Shown one piece after another: positions 1-7,554 of a DNA stretch of 64,000 nt. Under the pieces are notes generated by a model that made no database searches, was not told the origin of the DNA, and was given only the letters and a program-made list of their open reading frames with translations. The position numbers and the translations under genes were made by a program. This DNA is from Hydrogenispora ethanolica (GTDB taxonomy: Bacteria > Bacillota > UBA4882 > UBA8346): contig NZ_SLUN01000010.1 of assembly GCF_004340685.1 (NCBI RefSeq), positions 1 through 64,000 of the forward strand. Reading direction: 5' to 3'. The stretch's first letter is position 1. Every line of letters starts with the position of its first letter.

Positions 1-82
1 GCAATTGTTGGTGATGAACCTCGAAAAGAGGCTCCGGCTTCTTTGGTTCATTTTTTTCAAGGTCCGTTTTGGGCTTGCTCAT
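1..82 (-). CDS. Possible N-terminus of a truncated gene at the left edge
   Basis: Reading the minus strand from an ATG at 82 gives 27 codons without a stop to the window edge, beginning MSKPKTDLEKNEPKKPEPLF. The hydrophilic, Lys/Glu/Pro-rich composition is plausible for a protein start. There is no clear Shine-Dalgarno sequence upstream; a large hairpin (93-143) would lie in the leader. I do not recognise the product. The plus strand is also open here for about 70 codons, so this call is weak. Confidence 0.25.
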   Translation of the reverse strand, partial: MSKPKTDLEKNEPKKPEPLFEVHHQQL

Positions 83-92
83 GGAACTTGGG

Positions 93-143
93 GGGTTCGC
101 TGAATCGGCTTTTTGAGGGCGTTTTCCCCTGTTCAGCGAACCC
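93..143. repeat. Long-stem inverted repeat
   Basis: GGGTTCGCTGAA at 93-104 is repeated as its reverse complement TTCAGCGAACCC at 132-143, giving a perfect 12-bp stem with a 27-nt loop. A T-rich tract follows on the plus strand. It could be a terminator for an upstream plus-strand gene or a leader structure for the minus-strand edge ORF. Confidence 0.6.
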
Positions 144-282
144 TAAATTATTGCTTTCTTTTTTCACTTCACATGGAAGCTCAGTTACTTGTTTTAATAT
201 GTCAAGATACCTGTTGATATGATGCTATACCTTATGATTTCGAGGGTTTACTGGTATATTTGATCTGCGAAAGTTGAGTAAG

Positions 283-355
283 TTGAATTAAATTCCTTCA
301 TGTTTCCACTATGGAAGGCTTACGGGACATGATGGATATTTGAAATTTAATTCAA
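283..355. repeat. 12-bp inverted repeat with 49-nt spacer
   Basis: TTGAATTAAATT (283-294) and AATTTAATTCAA (344-355) are perfect reverse complements. The AT-rich ends on a more balanced middle resemble a small non-autonomous element or a structured RNA. No gene overlaps it. Confidence 0.5.
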
Positions 356-416
356 TCTATCCCGGCGAAGCCGGAACCAAAAAGAACGGGGAGTTCAATG
401 TAGCGATGAAGTAAGC

Positions 417-494
417 CCAAAAGCGACCTCTCCCCGCTCCCCTCCCCGGTGCAGTAAATTTTGAGGGCTCATTCGACGGGGAGGGGTCAATCGT
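417..494 (+). repeat. Interspersed CTCTCCCC-family repeat, copy 1
   Basis: This copy begins CCAAAAGCGACCTCTC and contains facing CCCCTCCCC and GGGGAGGGG blocks around a variable centre, ending GGTCAATCG. It aligns with the reverse complement of 5282-5360 across its whole length, and homology continues into the flank (GAAACCAGGGCC-like). A third, less similar copy is at 5150-5225. Confidence 0.7.
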
Positions 495-764
495 TTGAAA
501 CCAGGGCCAATGTTTGATGCCAAAAGGTAAGTCTTTACGCGAATCAACTACGGAAAATTCGGCCGGAGAGAAAACCCCAGAAATAGCTTCGCCGGGCCAT
601 ATCCAGGAAAGATATAATCCGGCGGTTCACGGATGAAAACCGCCGGGGAGGGGATAGGGGGAAAATCAGTAGATGGCTTATATAGCAAGAGAATTTCTAA
701 TTTGAAAGACTTTATCACATGGCTTCTAACTATAACTTGAATAAAAAAGTGTAATTTGATACTA

Positions 765-1069
765 TAATAGAAAAGGGAGAGGGTCCTAAGACCCCCTCTT
801 GCTTCGGGATTTTGGAAAACGACTCGTGGGCTGGGTCGTTTTCCGCTTTTCAGGATCATGAAGTCCTTTCCAAGTACCATACAGAGCCAGCACTCCTGTC
901 GCCAGGTGACCAGATCGATGAGTACCTTGAGCAGTTTCTCCAGGACCTTCAAAACGGTTTCCAATCCCACCACCTCCTTTCGGAAGTGTATTCAGCCTAT
1001 AAGCTTTATACAGGCTGAACTAACCTTCGAAAGAAGCGCCGCTCCAAAACCCCTAAGGCAATTATAGCA
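765..1069 (-). ncRNA. Putative small transcription unit (sRNA or leader peptide)
   Basis: Signals line up on the minus strand: an extended -10 box (TGC TATAAT, 1069-1061), a hairpin (991-998/1012-1019), a perfect Shine-Dalgarno AAAGGAGGTGG (980-970) and a GC-rich hairpin with a T-rich tail (99 to 78 of the 700s, i.e. 799-778). The Shine-Dalgarno is well spaced from a TTG that opens an amphipathic frame (ETVLKVLEKLLKVLIDLV), but that frame has no stop before the hairpin. On the plus strand a TATAAT at 763-768 points into the same region. Whether it makes a peptide, a small RNA or nothing cannot be decided here. Confidence 0.35.
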
Positions 1070-1366
1070 AATTTTGGATGAAAAAGCAGTCCTCGTTCAA
1101 AGCTGTATTATTTCCAATTGCAAACCCATATTCCATAAATTTTTAGGATCTAAAAAGCCTCACTCCCGAATGAGCGAGGTCTTTATCCCTTTTTCAGCTC
1201 TCATGTCATTGCCGATCGCCGCACTCCCGGCAGGCTCTACTCCGGATGACAATTGCGGAAATTCAATCCCATGCAACTCACCGGCCGGACCAACCGGCGT
1301 GGTTCATGGTTGTTCCATCCCACTACTCTCCCTTGACTTTATGCGGTTTAACTGTACTTCCCCGAC

Positions 1367-1762
1367 TTATCCACAGCCAAAATTCATTAACCCCATTCAA
1401 CAATCCCGTTTATCCACAGGAATAGAACACTTATTCACAAAAAGAACTCATTTATTCACAAAATGAGCTTGTTCAACGACTGAATGAGCTCATTCTTCCG
1501 AAAAAGAGCTCATTCAGTCACAAAATGAGCTCGCTTATCCACAAAAAGAGCTTGCTGAATGACTGAGCGAGCTTGTTTATTCACAAAAAGAGCTCATTCA
1601 TTCACAAAACAAGCTTGCTGAGCGACTGAACAAGCTCTTTTTCCACAAAAAGAGCTTACTCGGCGATTGAAAGAGCTCTTTCAGTCACCAAAAGAGATCG
1701 GTGATTCACAAAACGATCTCTTTCAGCTCCTCAACCCAAACGTTGATCCACAAAATTTTGAC
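1367..1762 (+). repeat. 21-bp-phased tandem array with DnaA-box cores
   Basis: About 16 consecutive units start at 1410, 1431, 1452, 1473, 1494, 1514, 1535, 1556, 1577, 1598, 1619, 1640, 1661, 1681, 1702, 1723 and 1744. All spacings are 21 bp except two of 20. The common unit starts TTATTCACAAAAAGAGCT. Six exact TTATNCACA DnaA boxes lie at 1367, 1410, 1431, 1452, 1535 and 1577, all on the plus strand; several other units have one mismatch (1598, 1639, 1702, 1744). A second unit type (GACTGA-like start) is interspersed. Most units share a GAGCTC or AAGCTT palindrome. The array begins 18 bp beyond the stop of the minus-strand araC gene. Confidence 0.85.
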
Positions 1763-1779
1763 TAGGCCTAGCCCATCCT

Positions 1780-2670
1780 TCAGCGGATATTGATGTGCAT
1801 CGCCTGATAGCGGCGGCGCAATTCCGAGGGGGTCATGCCGCGCTCCTTCCGGAACTGGCGCAGGAAGTGGCGGAGCGAGGCGAACCCGGTCTGACTGGCG
1901 ATCTGCTGGACCGGCTGGTGGGTCTCCTGGAGCAATTGTTCGGCCAGCTTCAACCGCTGCTGCAAGATGTAGTTGCCCACCGACATGCCCATCACCGACC
2001 GGAACTGGCGGCCGATGTAATCGGGGTTGTGATTGAGATAGCCGGCAATGGATTTGACCGAAAGATTGGGGTCGGTCAGCTGCGCATTGATGGTGCCGAC
2101 CGCCTCGTAGACCAGGCTGGAACCGGCCGAAAGGGTATCCGGGGGATGATAGGAGTTGATCGTCTCTTCGGTGATCCGGATCAGCAGGTTTTGAAACAGC
2201 AATTGAAACTGCCATTTCGTGTAGGAGGGCCGTTCCTGTTCGTTCAGGAGTTCGCGGAAGAGCAAGGCGATGCGGTCGGCGTCGCCCAGGTCCAATTCCA
2301 TGGGTATCAACGCCGCCTCGTTCAGACGCAGGCGGGTGACGATCTGGTTGCTGAGGATGGGAGCGACCTCTTCCGCCGAGAGCAGGCTCGGCGGGCCGGG
2401 CAACCGGAAATGCAGCCAGTAATAAGAAGCCGGCGCGGCGATGGGCGCGGCGCCGTCGTGCAGGTGCTCCGCCGGCAGCAACACCAGCCGGTTGGGCCGG
2501 ATCTCCAGCGGGACGCCGTTATCGGTCAATGTCACATTGCCTTTCCGCCCCAGAATCATCACGGACGAATCGAGCCGGCGGCGCGGGTGGCGCCAGCCCG
2601 ACGGAAGAATGGCGCAGCCGCCGTTGTCGGCGTGCGGCGCGGGTTGAAACGGACAAAAAAGATAGGGCAT
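1780..2670 (-). CDS. AraC family transcriptional regulator
   Basis: A 296-residue one-component regulator. The N-terminal half is a cupin-like sugar-sensing region (residues about 15-150, with a PAEHLHDG-type turn). The C-terminal 100 residues hold two helix-turn-helix motifs: SVKSIAGYLNHNPDYIGRQF, then the AraC signature ending GFASLRHFLRQFRKERGMTP. The start is the ATG at 2670, preceded by GGAAAGGAG; an upstream in-frame start lacks this site. It probably regulates the divergent sugar transporter that begins at 3509, but 840 bp separate them. The ligand is unknown. Confidence 0.9.
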   Translation of the reverse strand: MPYLFCPFQPAPHADNGGCAILPSGWRHPRRRLDSSVMILGRKGNVTLTDNGVPLEIRPNRLVLLPAEHLHDGAAPIAAPASYYWLHFRLPGPPSLLSAEEVAPILSNQIVTRLRLNEAALIPMELDLGDADRIALLFRELLNEQERPSYTKWQFQLLFQNLLIRITEETINSYHPPDTLSAGSSLVYEAVGTINAQLTDPNLSVKSIAGYLNHNPDYIGRQFRSVMGMSVGNYILQQRLKLAEQLLQETHQPVQQIASQTGFASLRHFLRQFRKERGMTPSELRRRYQAMHINIR

Positions 2671-2824
2671 GCGGCTCCTTTCCAGAATCCTTGTGGAATC
2701 CCCGACCGGAGGCCGGGGGTTCACAAGTGCAAAACTCGGATATACCTAATGAATTACCGCATGATACTCAACGGAGCCATGTCAAAAAATGATACCTACG
2801 GAATTGAAGCTGAAATTCTGAACT

Positions 2825-2943
2825 GAACTCACCCCCTCGGTCCCCCTCTCTTTTTAGGCGGTTTACCAGGCCTGTCTTGTCAGAAAGAGAGGGGGCGGGT
2901 AGGGTCAATCAAAATCCGCCAAAAGTCGCTAGGGGGTGAGTTC
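2825..2943. repeat. Nested palindromic element, MITE-like
   Basis: Outer arms GAACTCACCCCCT (2825-2837) and AGGGGGTGAGTTC (2931-2943) are perfect reverse complements 13 bp long. Inside them CCCCCTCTCTTT (2842-2853) and AAAGAGAGGGGG (2884-2895) pair again. The whole 119 bp can fold into one long hairpin. The size and terminal inverted repeats suggest a small non-autonomous element; no target duplication is obvious. Confidence 0.6.
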
Positions 2944-3363
2944 GATTTATCCATCCGCCTACTGAGCTATATATGTTGCAACAAGTCTTTGTACATTCAA
3001 AATCATAGCAACATATTTCCTTGATTCATAGATTGAACTTCACGACTTTGTTTGGTTTCGGTTTCGCCGGGATAACCGGGATAAGATGAATAGCTTGAAA
3101 CGAAAAGCACGGTTCGGCCAAGCTCCCCCTTAGCTACCGAACTGCTCACAATCCAGCTTCGCGAGAAAGACCGTCTCCCATGGCCGCCAAACAAAGCGGA
3201 AAAAGACACTTCCGCGTTCGTTCCATCATCCCTATTATACATAAGATCTTTGGAATAGCGAAATTCTTTTTTGCCCGGTTACGCCGGGCCGCGCTCCCGA
3301 TTCCGTCGGAATCCGTCACATTTTGTCATGGTTTGGGAGATTTCTTTCCGCAGCCAGCATGAG

Positions 3364-3392
3364 TATAATAAAATCGTAACAAATATGTTACC
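3364..3392 (+). promoter_or_regulatory. Promoter -10 box and overlapping operator-like palindrome
   Basis: TATAAT at 3364-3369 is followed by the inverted repeat GTAACA(aata)TGTTAC at 3377-3392, where a repressor or activator would overlap the transcription start. The 13-mer AATCGTAACAAAT (3372-3384) is the exact reverse complement of a 13-mer upstream of the other binding-protein gene at 15489-15501. The -35 region is weak, which suits a regulated promoter. Confidence 0.5.
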
Positions 3393-3508
3393 GTTAAATG
3401 AAATGGGCCATGGTTCAGCCGCTCAAAGGGTTGTTTCCGGACGGAATTCCCGCTGGCCCGCTGCAGAGGGAAGGCGGGAATCGAAAAAGAAATGGGGGTA
3501 CAAAGTTG

Positions 3509-4858
3509 ATGAAGAGAAGTTTTATGGTTGGATTGACATTCTTGTTCATCGCGGTACTGGTCATGCCGGTCATCTCCGCCGCCGGCCCGGTCAAGCTCAC
3601 TTACTGTTATTGGGGAAGCCCCGCCGAGGACAGGGTGTTGAAAGAGGCCTTCAAGAATTTTGAAGCCGCGCATCCGGGGATCACCGTCGAGCCGATGTAT
3701 ATCCCGGGCGACATCACCGGCACCGAATACGCCGCCAAGATCAAGGCGCTCTCCCAAGCCGGCGAGCTGCCCGATCTCGGCTACTTCCGCCCCGATCACT
3801 TCGGGAGCTGGGCCACGGCCGGACTGTTCATGAATCTGAGCCCGCTCATCCAAAAAGAGAAGCTGGAGAAGGCCGTTCTGCCCCAAGTCTGGCTGAAGGT
3901 CAAGAACAAAGTCTACGGCTCCTATTCCGCCGCCGAATGCCAGGTCCTGTTCTACAATAAAGACGTCCTCCAAAAGGCGGGCGTGCCGCTGCCTCCGACC
4001 GATTACCGCAAAGGCTGGAGCTGGAATCAGTTCGTCGAGTACTGCAAAAAGATCACCACCGACCGGAACGGCAAACATCCCGGCGAGAGCGGCTTCGATC
4101 CCGGCAAGATCACTTGCTACGGGGTGAGCTACCAACTGTGGCACGCCATGCTGCTGCCGGCGATCTGGAGCAACAACGGCGATTTCATCTCCCCCGACGG
4201 CAAACAATTCAAGCTGGACCGGCCGGAGTCGGTGGAAGTCCTCCAAAAACTGGCCGACTTGATCAATAAAGACCACGTCTTCGCCTATACCAATCCTTCC
4301 TCGACCTCCGGCGCGGGCCTGCCCGCTCCGCCGGTGATGCTGGCCAACGGGCAGCTCGGCTTCTACGTCACCGGCCAATGGGAACTGCTGGACCTGGCCA
4401 AAATGAACTTCCCGCTGGGCATCGGCGCCCTGCCGATCTTCAAAAAGCCGGCCCAGATGTATGTCAGCGGCGCCTCGGTCATCTTTAAGTCCACCAAGCA
4501 TCCCAAGGAAGCCTGGGAACTGCACAAATGGATGATGAACCCCGACAAGACGCTGGACCTCTACACCAGTGGCCTGTGGCTGCCCACCAAAGCCTCCTGG
4601 TACACCAATCCGGCCGACCTGAAGAAATGGACCGACAATCCGGTTCATCCCGCCGGATTCAAGGAAGCGGTGCTGGATTCGATGCAAATCGCCCGGGTGC
4701 ACATGGAAGTGAAAGTCAAGAACTTCCCGCGGATCTGGGGCGAGGCGGTCGCGCCCGAGCTGGATCTGGTCTGGAGCGGCCAGAAAACCGCCGCCGAAGC
4801 CATGAAAGCCGCCAAAAAGCGGGTTCTCAGCCTGAAACTGTTGCAAGGCAATTACTAA
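3509..4858 (+). CDS. Sugar ABC transporter substrate-binding protein
   Basis: A 449-residue extracellular solute-binding protein of the CUT1 (family 1) type. Residues 1-24 form a signal peptide (basic KR, hydrophobic core, ISAAG cleavage region) without a lipobox cysteine. The mature protein starts VKLTYCYWGSPAEDRVLKEA, typical of the family, and later has a TGQWELLDL-type segment. The start is the ATG at 3509 with GGGGG upstream; longer in-frame starts are upstream leader. It should deliver its sugar to the permeases at 5765 and 6691. Given the GH127 enzymes downstream, an arabino-oligosaccharide is a reasonable guess. Confidence 0.92.
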   Translation: MKRSFMVGLTFLFIAVLVMPVISAAGPVKLTYCYWGSPAEDRVLKEAFKNFEAAHPGITVEPMYIPGDITGTEYAAKIKALSQAGELPDLGYFRPDHFGSWATAGLFMNLSPLIQKEKLEKAVLPQVWLKVKNKVYGSYSAAECQVLFYNKDVLQKAGVPLPPTDYRKGWSWNQFVEYCKKITTDRNGKHPGESGFDPGKITCYGVSYQLWHAMLLPAIWSNNGDFISPDGKQFKLDRPESVEVLQKLADLINKDHVFAYTNPSSTSGAGLPAPPVMLANGQLGFYVTGQWELLDLAKMNFPLGIGALPIFKKPAQMYVSGASVIFKSTKHPKEAWELHKWMMNPDKTLDLYTSGLWLPTKASWYTNPADLKKWTDNPVHPAGFKEAVLDSMQIARVHMEVKVKNFPRIWGEAVAPELDLVWSGQKTAAEAMKAAKKRVLSLKLLQGNY

Positions 4859-4976
4859 AAGCGTTGTGATAAACCTCGTCCGAAGGCCGAGGCGATCACA
4901 AAAGCTCAGAGAAGCAGGTGATAAAGTGTTGAAAAGGTGATATTCGAATTTGAGAACTTTATCACCTGGCTTCTGA
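4855..4976. repeat. MITE-like palindromic repeat, copy A
   Basis: The element has two hairpins: TTGTGAT..CCTCG/CGAGG..ATCACAA, then AGAAGC-AGGTGATAAAGT/ACTTTATCACCT-GGCTTCT. Its ends are imperfect inverted repeats (left CTAAAAGCGTTGTGATAAA; right, inverted, CAGAAGCCAGGTGATAAAG). The TAA stop of the upstream binding-protein gene (4856-4858) lies inside the left end. A second near-complete copy is at 59337-59471 and partial copies are near 691-730 and 5025-5076. Confidence 0.75.
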
Positions 4977-4989
4977 GGATCTTCCGCCC

Positions 4990-5025
4990 AGAACCCCGGG
5001 ATGCCGGATGGCGTCCCGGGGTTCT
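4990..5025 (+). terminator. Strong hairpin after the binding-protein gene
   Basis: AGAACCCCGGGA (4990-5001) pairs with TCCCGGGGTTCT (5014-5025), and the loop can extend the stem through GCC/GGC. There is no long T tract, so it may act as an mRNA-stabilising or partial termination structure that lowers permease expression relative to the binding protein. Confidence 0.55.
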
Positions 5026-5149
5026 TCTAAAAGCGTTGGGATCCCTAGCCACGGACTAAGGTCATCAAGCGATAATTACATATTCTGGAGTCAAATACTA
5101 TCCACCCAATATACGGCTAAATATGAGAAAGTCTAAGATGTCTAAAACC

Positions 5150-5225
5150 AACCTCTCCCCCGGCCCCTCCCCGACGCGGCAATTCTGGCTGTCTTGTCGG
5201 CGGGGAGGGATGACGGAGCTTGAAA
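5150..5225 (+). repeat. Interspersed CTCTCCCC-family repeat, copy 2
   Basis: It starts CCTCTCCCCCGGCCCCTCCC and ends with a facing GGCGGGGAGGG block. The arrangement and flank (GAAAC..GGGTCC) resemble the copy at 417-494, though the centre differs. Confidence 0.55.
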
Positions 5226-5281
5226 CTTGGGTCCTTTGAAAGCTGCATTCAATGAACTAAAAAATGGGCCTGAGTTTCGGG

Positions 5282-5360
5282 CGATTCACCTCTCCCCGTC
5301 GAATACTCTTCTTCGAATCGGCATCGCCGGGGAGAGGCCGGGAGAGAGGTCGCTTTTGGA
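5282..5360 (-). repeat. Interspersed CTCTCCCC-family repeat, copy 3 (inverted)
   Basis: The reverse complement starts CCAAAAGCGACCTCTC, exactly as copy 1 at 417, and ends ATTCGACGGGGAGAGGTGAA, again close to copy 1. The pair 5150-5225/5282-5360 is therefore in inverted orientation. Confidence 0.65.
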
Positions 5361-5764
5361 GTTCGTAGCTTGTCATGAAATATATTTTCCTTTTCATTCC
5401 ACAATAGCTTGATGAGATTGAGCCGCAGGCTAAGGTCATCAAGACGTCGACCAGGCGATAAATCACTTGTAGCCGGGGCATTCATGCCCCGGTTGGCCCG
5501 GATGCACTCGCGATGCTTCAGGTCCCCGGGTTCATTCAATTCCAAGATTTGTAGCCATAACTTCATGATATTGCCCTAGCAGGCTAGAGTGAACAAAAAA
5601 ACTATGAGAAGCAAGGGACAGAGTCGGTTTTAAACCTCTTCAGCTCGAATCCATTGGAAAGCGACTTTACATCCCGGCTTCCAAAACTCCGGCGCTTCAT
5701 CAGCGCGGTTGCCGGTCTCATCCCGGGGCTGGTGCGGCGCCTCGTCCGAAAGGGTGGTTTACTA

Positions 5765-6691
5765 TTGGAGACTGAAATCAACAAACGTAATTTGAAAAGG
5801 AGCGGCTTCCTCTCCCGGCAGCAGAACTTATGGGGGTGGCTGCTGATCTCCCCGGCCGTCCTCGGCTTGACCTTCTGGGTGGCGTTTCCGCTGGGGTTGA
5901 GCCTGGTCACCAGCTTCCTGCGCTGGGACATGATTCTGCCGCCCGAATTCGTCGGCGCCCAGAATTATGCCGACATGTTCCACGATCCGTTATTCTGGCG
6001 GTCGGTCTGGATCACCCTCTATTTTACCTTGGTGGGGGTTCCCATCCAGATCGTCGGCGCCTTCCTGGTGGCGATGCTGCTGAATGCCCGGGTCCGGGGC
6101 ATGAAGTTCTTCCGCACCCTGTTTTACATCCCGTCCCTGATCCCCATCGCGGTCACCTCGGCCCTGTGGCTGTGGCTCTTCAACCAGCAGTTCGGCCTGT
6201 TCAACCTAATCCTTGACCGGCTGGGACTGCCGCCCCAATTGTGGGTCTTCGGCCCGGAAACAGTCATTCCCAGCCTGATCCTGATGAGCCTCTGGGGGAT
6301 CGGCAGCACCATCATTATCTTTTTGGCGGGCCTCCAGAGCATCCCGGCGGAGCTATTGGAGGCGGTGGCCATCGACGGCGGCAAAGCCTGGCACCGTTTC
6401 CTTCACGTCATTCTGCCGCTCAGCAGCCCGGTGATCTTCTATAATGTGGTGATCGGCATCATCGGCAGCTTGCAAACCTTCACCCAGCCCTACCTGATGA
6501 CCAGCGGCGGGCCGGCCAACGCCTCGCTCTTTTATGTGCTGCACCTGTACCGTCAGGCCTTCATGTACTCCAACATGGGTTACGCCTGCGCCATGGCCTG
6601 GTTCCTGTTCATCGTCACCGCGGTCATTGCCGGCGTCATCTTCAAAACTTCATCCCTTTGGGTATTTTACGACGGGGAGGGCAAAAAGTGA
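5765..6691 (+). CDS. CUT1 sugar ABC transporter permease, MalF type
   Basis: A 308-residue inner-membrane permease with six predicted membrane helices, the first at about residues 21-43 (LLISPAVLGLTFWVAFPLGL). The cytoplasmic EAA loop for ATPase docking is clear: EAVAIDGGKAWHRFLHVILP. The start is taken as TTG at 5765, eight bases after AGGGTGG; the longer upstream frame is repeat sequence. It overlaps the next permease by a TGATG junction. No ATPase is encoded nearby, so a shared MsmX-type ATPase is expected elsewhere. Confidence 0.9.
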   Translation: METEINKRNLKRSGFLSRQQNLWGWLLISPAVLGLTFWVAFPLGLSLVTSFLRWDMILPPEFVGAQNYADMFHDPLFWRSVWITLYFTLVGVPIQIVGAFLVAMLLNARVRGMKFFRTLFYIPSLIPIAVTSALWLWLFNQQFGLFNLILDRLGLPPQLWVFGPETVIPSLILMSLWGIGSTIIIFLAGLQSIPAELLEAVAIDGGKAWHRFLHVILPLSSPVIFYNVVIGIIGSLQTFTQPYLMTSGGPANASLFYVLHLYRQAFMYSNMGYACAMAWFLFIVTAVIAGVIFKTSSLWVFYDGEGKK

Positions 6692-7524
6692 TGGTTTCAG
6701 GGACCAAACAGCTTTCCAAGGCTTGCATCTACGGTTTGTTGATCCTGGGGGCGTTTTTCGCGGCGGCGCCGTTTCTGTGGCTCATCCGCAGCTCCTTCAT
6801 GACGCTGAAGGAGATCTTCTCCATGCCGCCGCAATGGCTGCCGGCCGAACCGCAATGGCTCAATTACGGAAACGTCTTTACCATGCTCCCCTTCGGGCGC
6901 TTCTTTCTGAATACGATCCTGATCGTGCTGCTGAACCTGGCCGGAACCATACTCAGCAACACCATCATGGCCTATGCCTTCGCCCGGATCCGCTTCCGGG
7001 GGCGGACCATCATGTTCGGCCTGTGCATGGCCACGCTGATGCTGCCTTCCGCCGCCACCATGATCCCGTTGTTTATCGAGTGGAAATGGCTGGGCGGGCT
7101 GAATACCTTCCTGCCCCTGACCGTGCCGGCCTTTTTCGGAAACGCCTTTTATATCTTTATGCTGCATCAATTCTTTAAAACCATCCCCATGGAGTATGAC
7201 GAGGCGGCCTTTGTGGATGGCGCGGGCTATCCGCAGATCATCTTTCAGTTGATCGCGCCCATGGCCAAGCCGGCCCTGGCGGTGGTAGCCATCTTCACCT
7301 TTATGAACTCCTGGAACGATTTCATGGGCCCGCTGCTGTACCTGAACAATCAGGACCTGTACACGGTTTCCCTGGGATTGAAGATGTTCCTGTCCATGTT
7401 CCGGGCGGAATGGAACACCTTGATGGCCGCCTCGACCCTGGCGGTCCTCCCGCTGGTGCTGCTATTCTTCGCGGCGCAGCGCTATTTCATCGAGGGACTG
7501 ACCATGGGCGGGCTCAAAGGCTAA
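6691..7524 (+). CDS. CUT1 sugar ABC transporter permease, MalG type
   Basis: A 277-residue permease, partner of the preceding gene. It shows the usual N-terminal helix, the long periplasmic segment with PPQWLPAEPQWLNYGN, and the EAA loop EYDEAAFVDGAGYPQIIFQL. It ends in the family's common FIEGLTMGGLKG. The start is ATG 6691 overlapping the upstream TGA; GGGGAGGG lies at the right distance. Translation is probably coupled to the MalF-type gene. Confidence 0.92.
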   Translation: MVSGTKQLSKACIYGLLILGAFFAAAPFLWLIRSSFMTLKEIFSMPPQWLPAEPQWLNYGNVFTMLPFGRFFLNTILIVLLNLAGTILSNTIMAYAFARIRFRGRTIMFGLCMATLMLPSAATMIPLFIEWKWLGGLNTFLPLTVPAFFGNAFYIFMLHQFFKTIPMEYDEAAFVDGAGYPQIIFQLIAPMAKPALAVVAIFTFMNSWNDFMGPLLYLNNQDLYTVSLGLKMFLSMFRAEWNTLMAASTLAVLPLVLLFFAAQRYFIEGLTMGGLKG

Positions 7525-7554
7525 AACAAATACCGACGACTGGAGCAGACTTTC

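Larger units (their letters stand above)
83..1366. other. Gene-poor, AT-rich, repeat-rich region
   Basis: No convincing protein gene is visible over this stretch. It holds several inverted repeats: a 12-bp stem at 93-104/132-143, a 12-bp stem TTGAATTAAATT at 283-294/344-355, a CTCTCCCC-family repeat at 417-494, a 9-bp hairpin at 619-646, the right half of a MITE-like repeat near 691-730, and a 10-bp hairpin at 814-844. There is also a possible small minus-strand transcription unit (about 765-1069). Short ORFs here have no homology I recognise and run through these repeats. Confidence 0.7.
2671..3508. other. Divergent intergenic region with palindromic repeat and promoter
   Basis: No gene is supported. 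It contains the nested palindrome at 2825-2943, small hairpins such as the CCCGG..CCGGG stem near 3277-3293, and, close to the binding-protein gene, a TATAAT (3364-3369) followed by an inverted repeat GTAACA-aata-TGTTAC (3377-3392). A minus-strand ORF at 3003-3242 has neither ribosome binding site nor recognisable product. Confidence 0.6.
4859..5764. other. Repeat nest inside the sugar-transport cluster
   Basis: This 0.9-kb gap splits the binding protein from its permeases. It holds the MITE-like element, a strong hairpin (4990-5025), a truncated MITE copy (5025-5076), two CTCTCCCC-family repeats in opposite orientation (5150-5225 and 5282-5360) and a palindrome CCGGGGCAT-TC-ATGCCCCGG (5473-5492). 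No gene is supported. The accumulation suggests a site tolerant to insertion. Confidence 0.7.

Noticed and set aside
812-1018. 68- and 69-codon plus-strand ORFs
   Set aside because: They overlap the leader hairpin and Shine-Dalgarno of the putative minus-strand unit and have no ribosome binding site of their own.
1367-1762. CRISPR array
   Set aside because: Units are only 21 bp with no spacers of unique sequence between conserved repeats, and no cas genes are present. The same applies to 45373-45724 and 61218-61385.
1367-1762. Chromosomal origin oriC as a firm call
   Set aside because: No dnaA, dnaN, rpmH or gyr genes and no clear unwinding element next to it are visible; the DnaA boxes may derive from one repeated unit. 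Kept only as a hypothesis.
3003-3242. 79-codon minus-strand ORF
   Set aside because: No ribosome binding site, no recognisable motif, and it lies over promoter and hairpin sequence.
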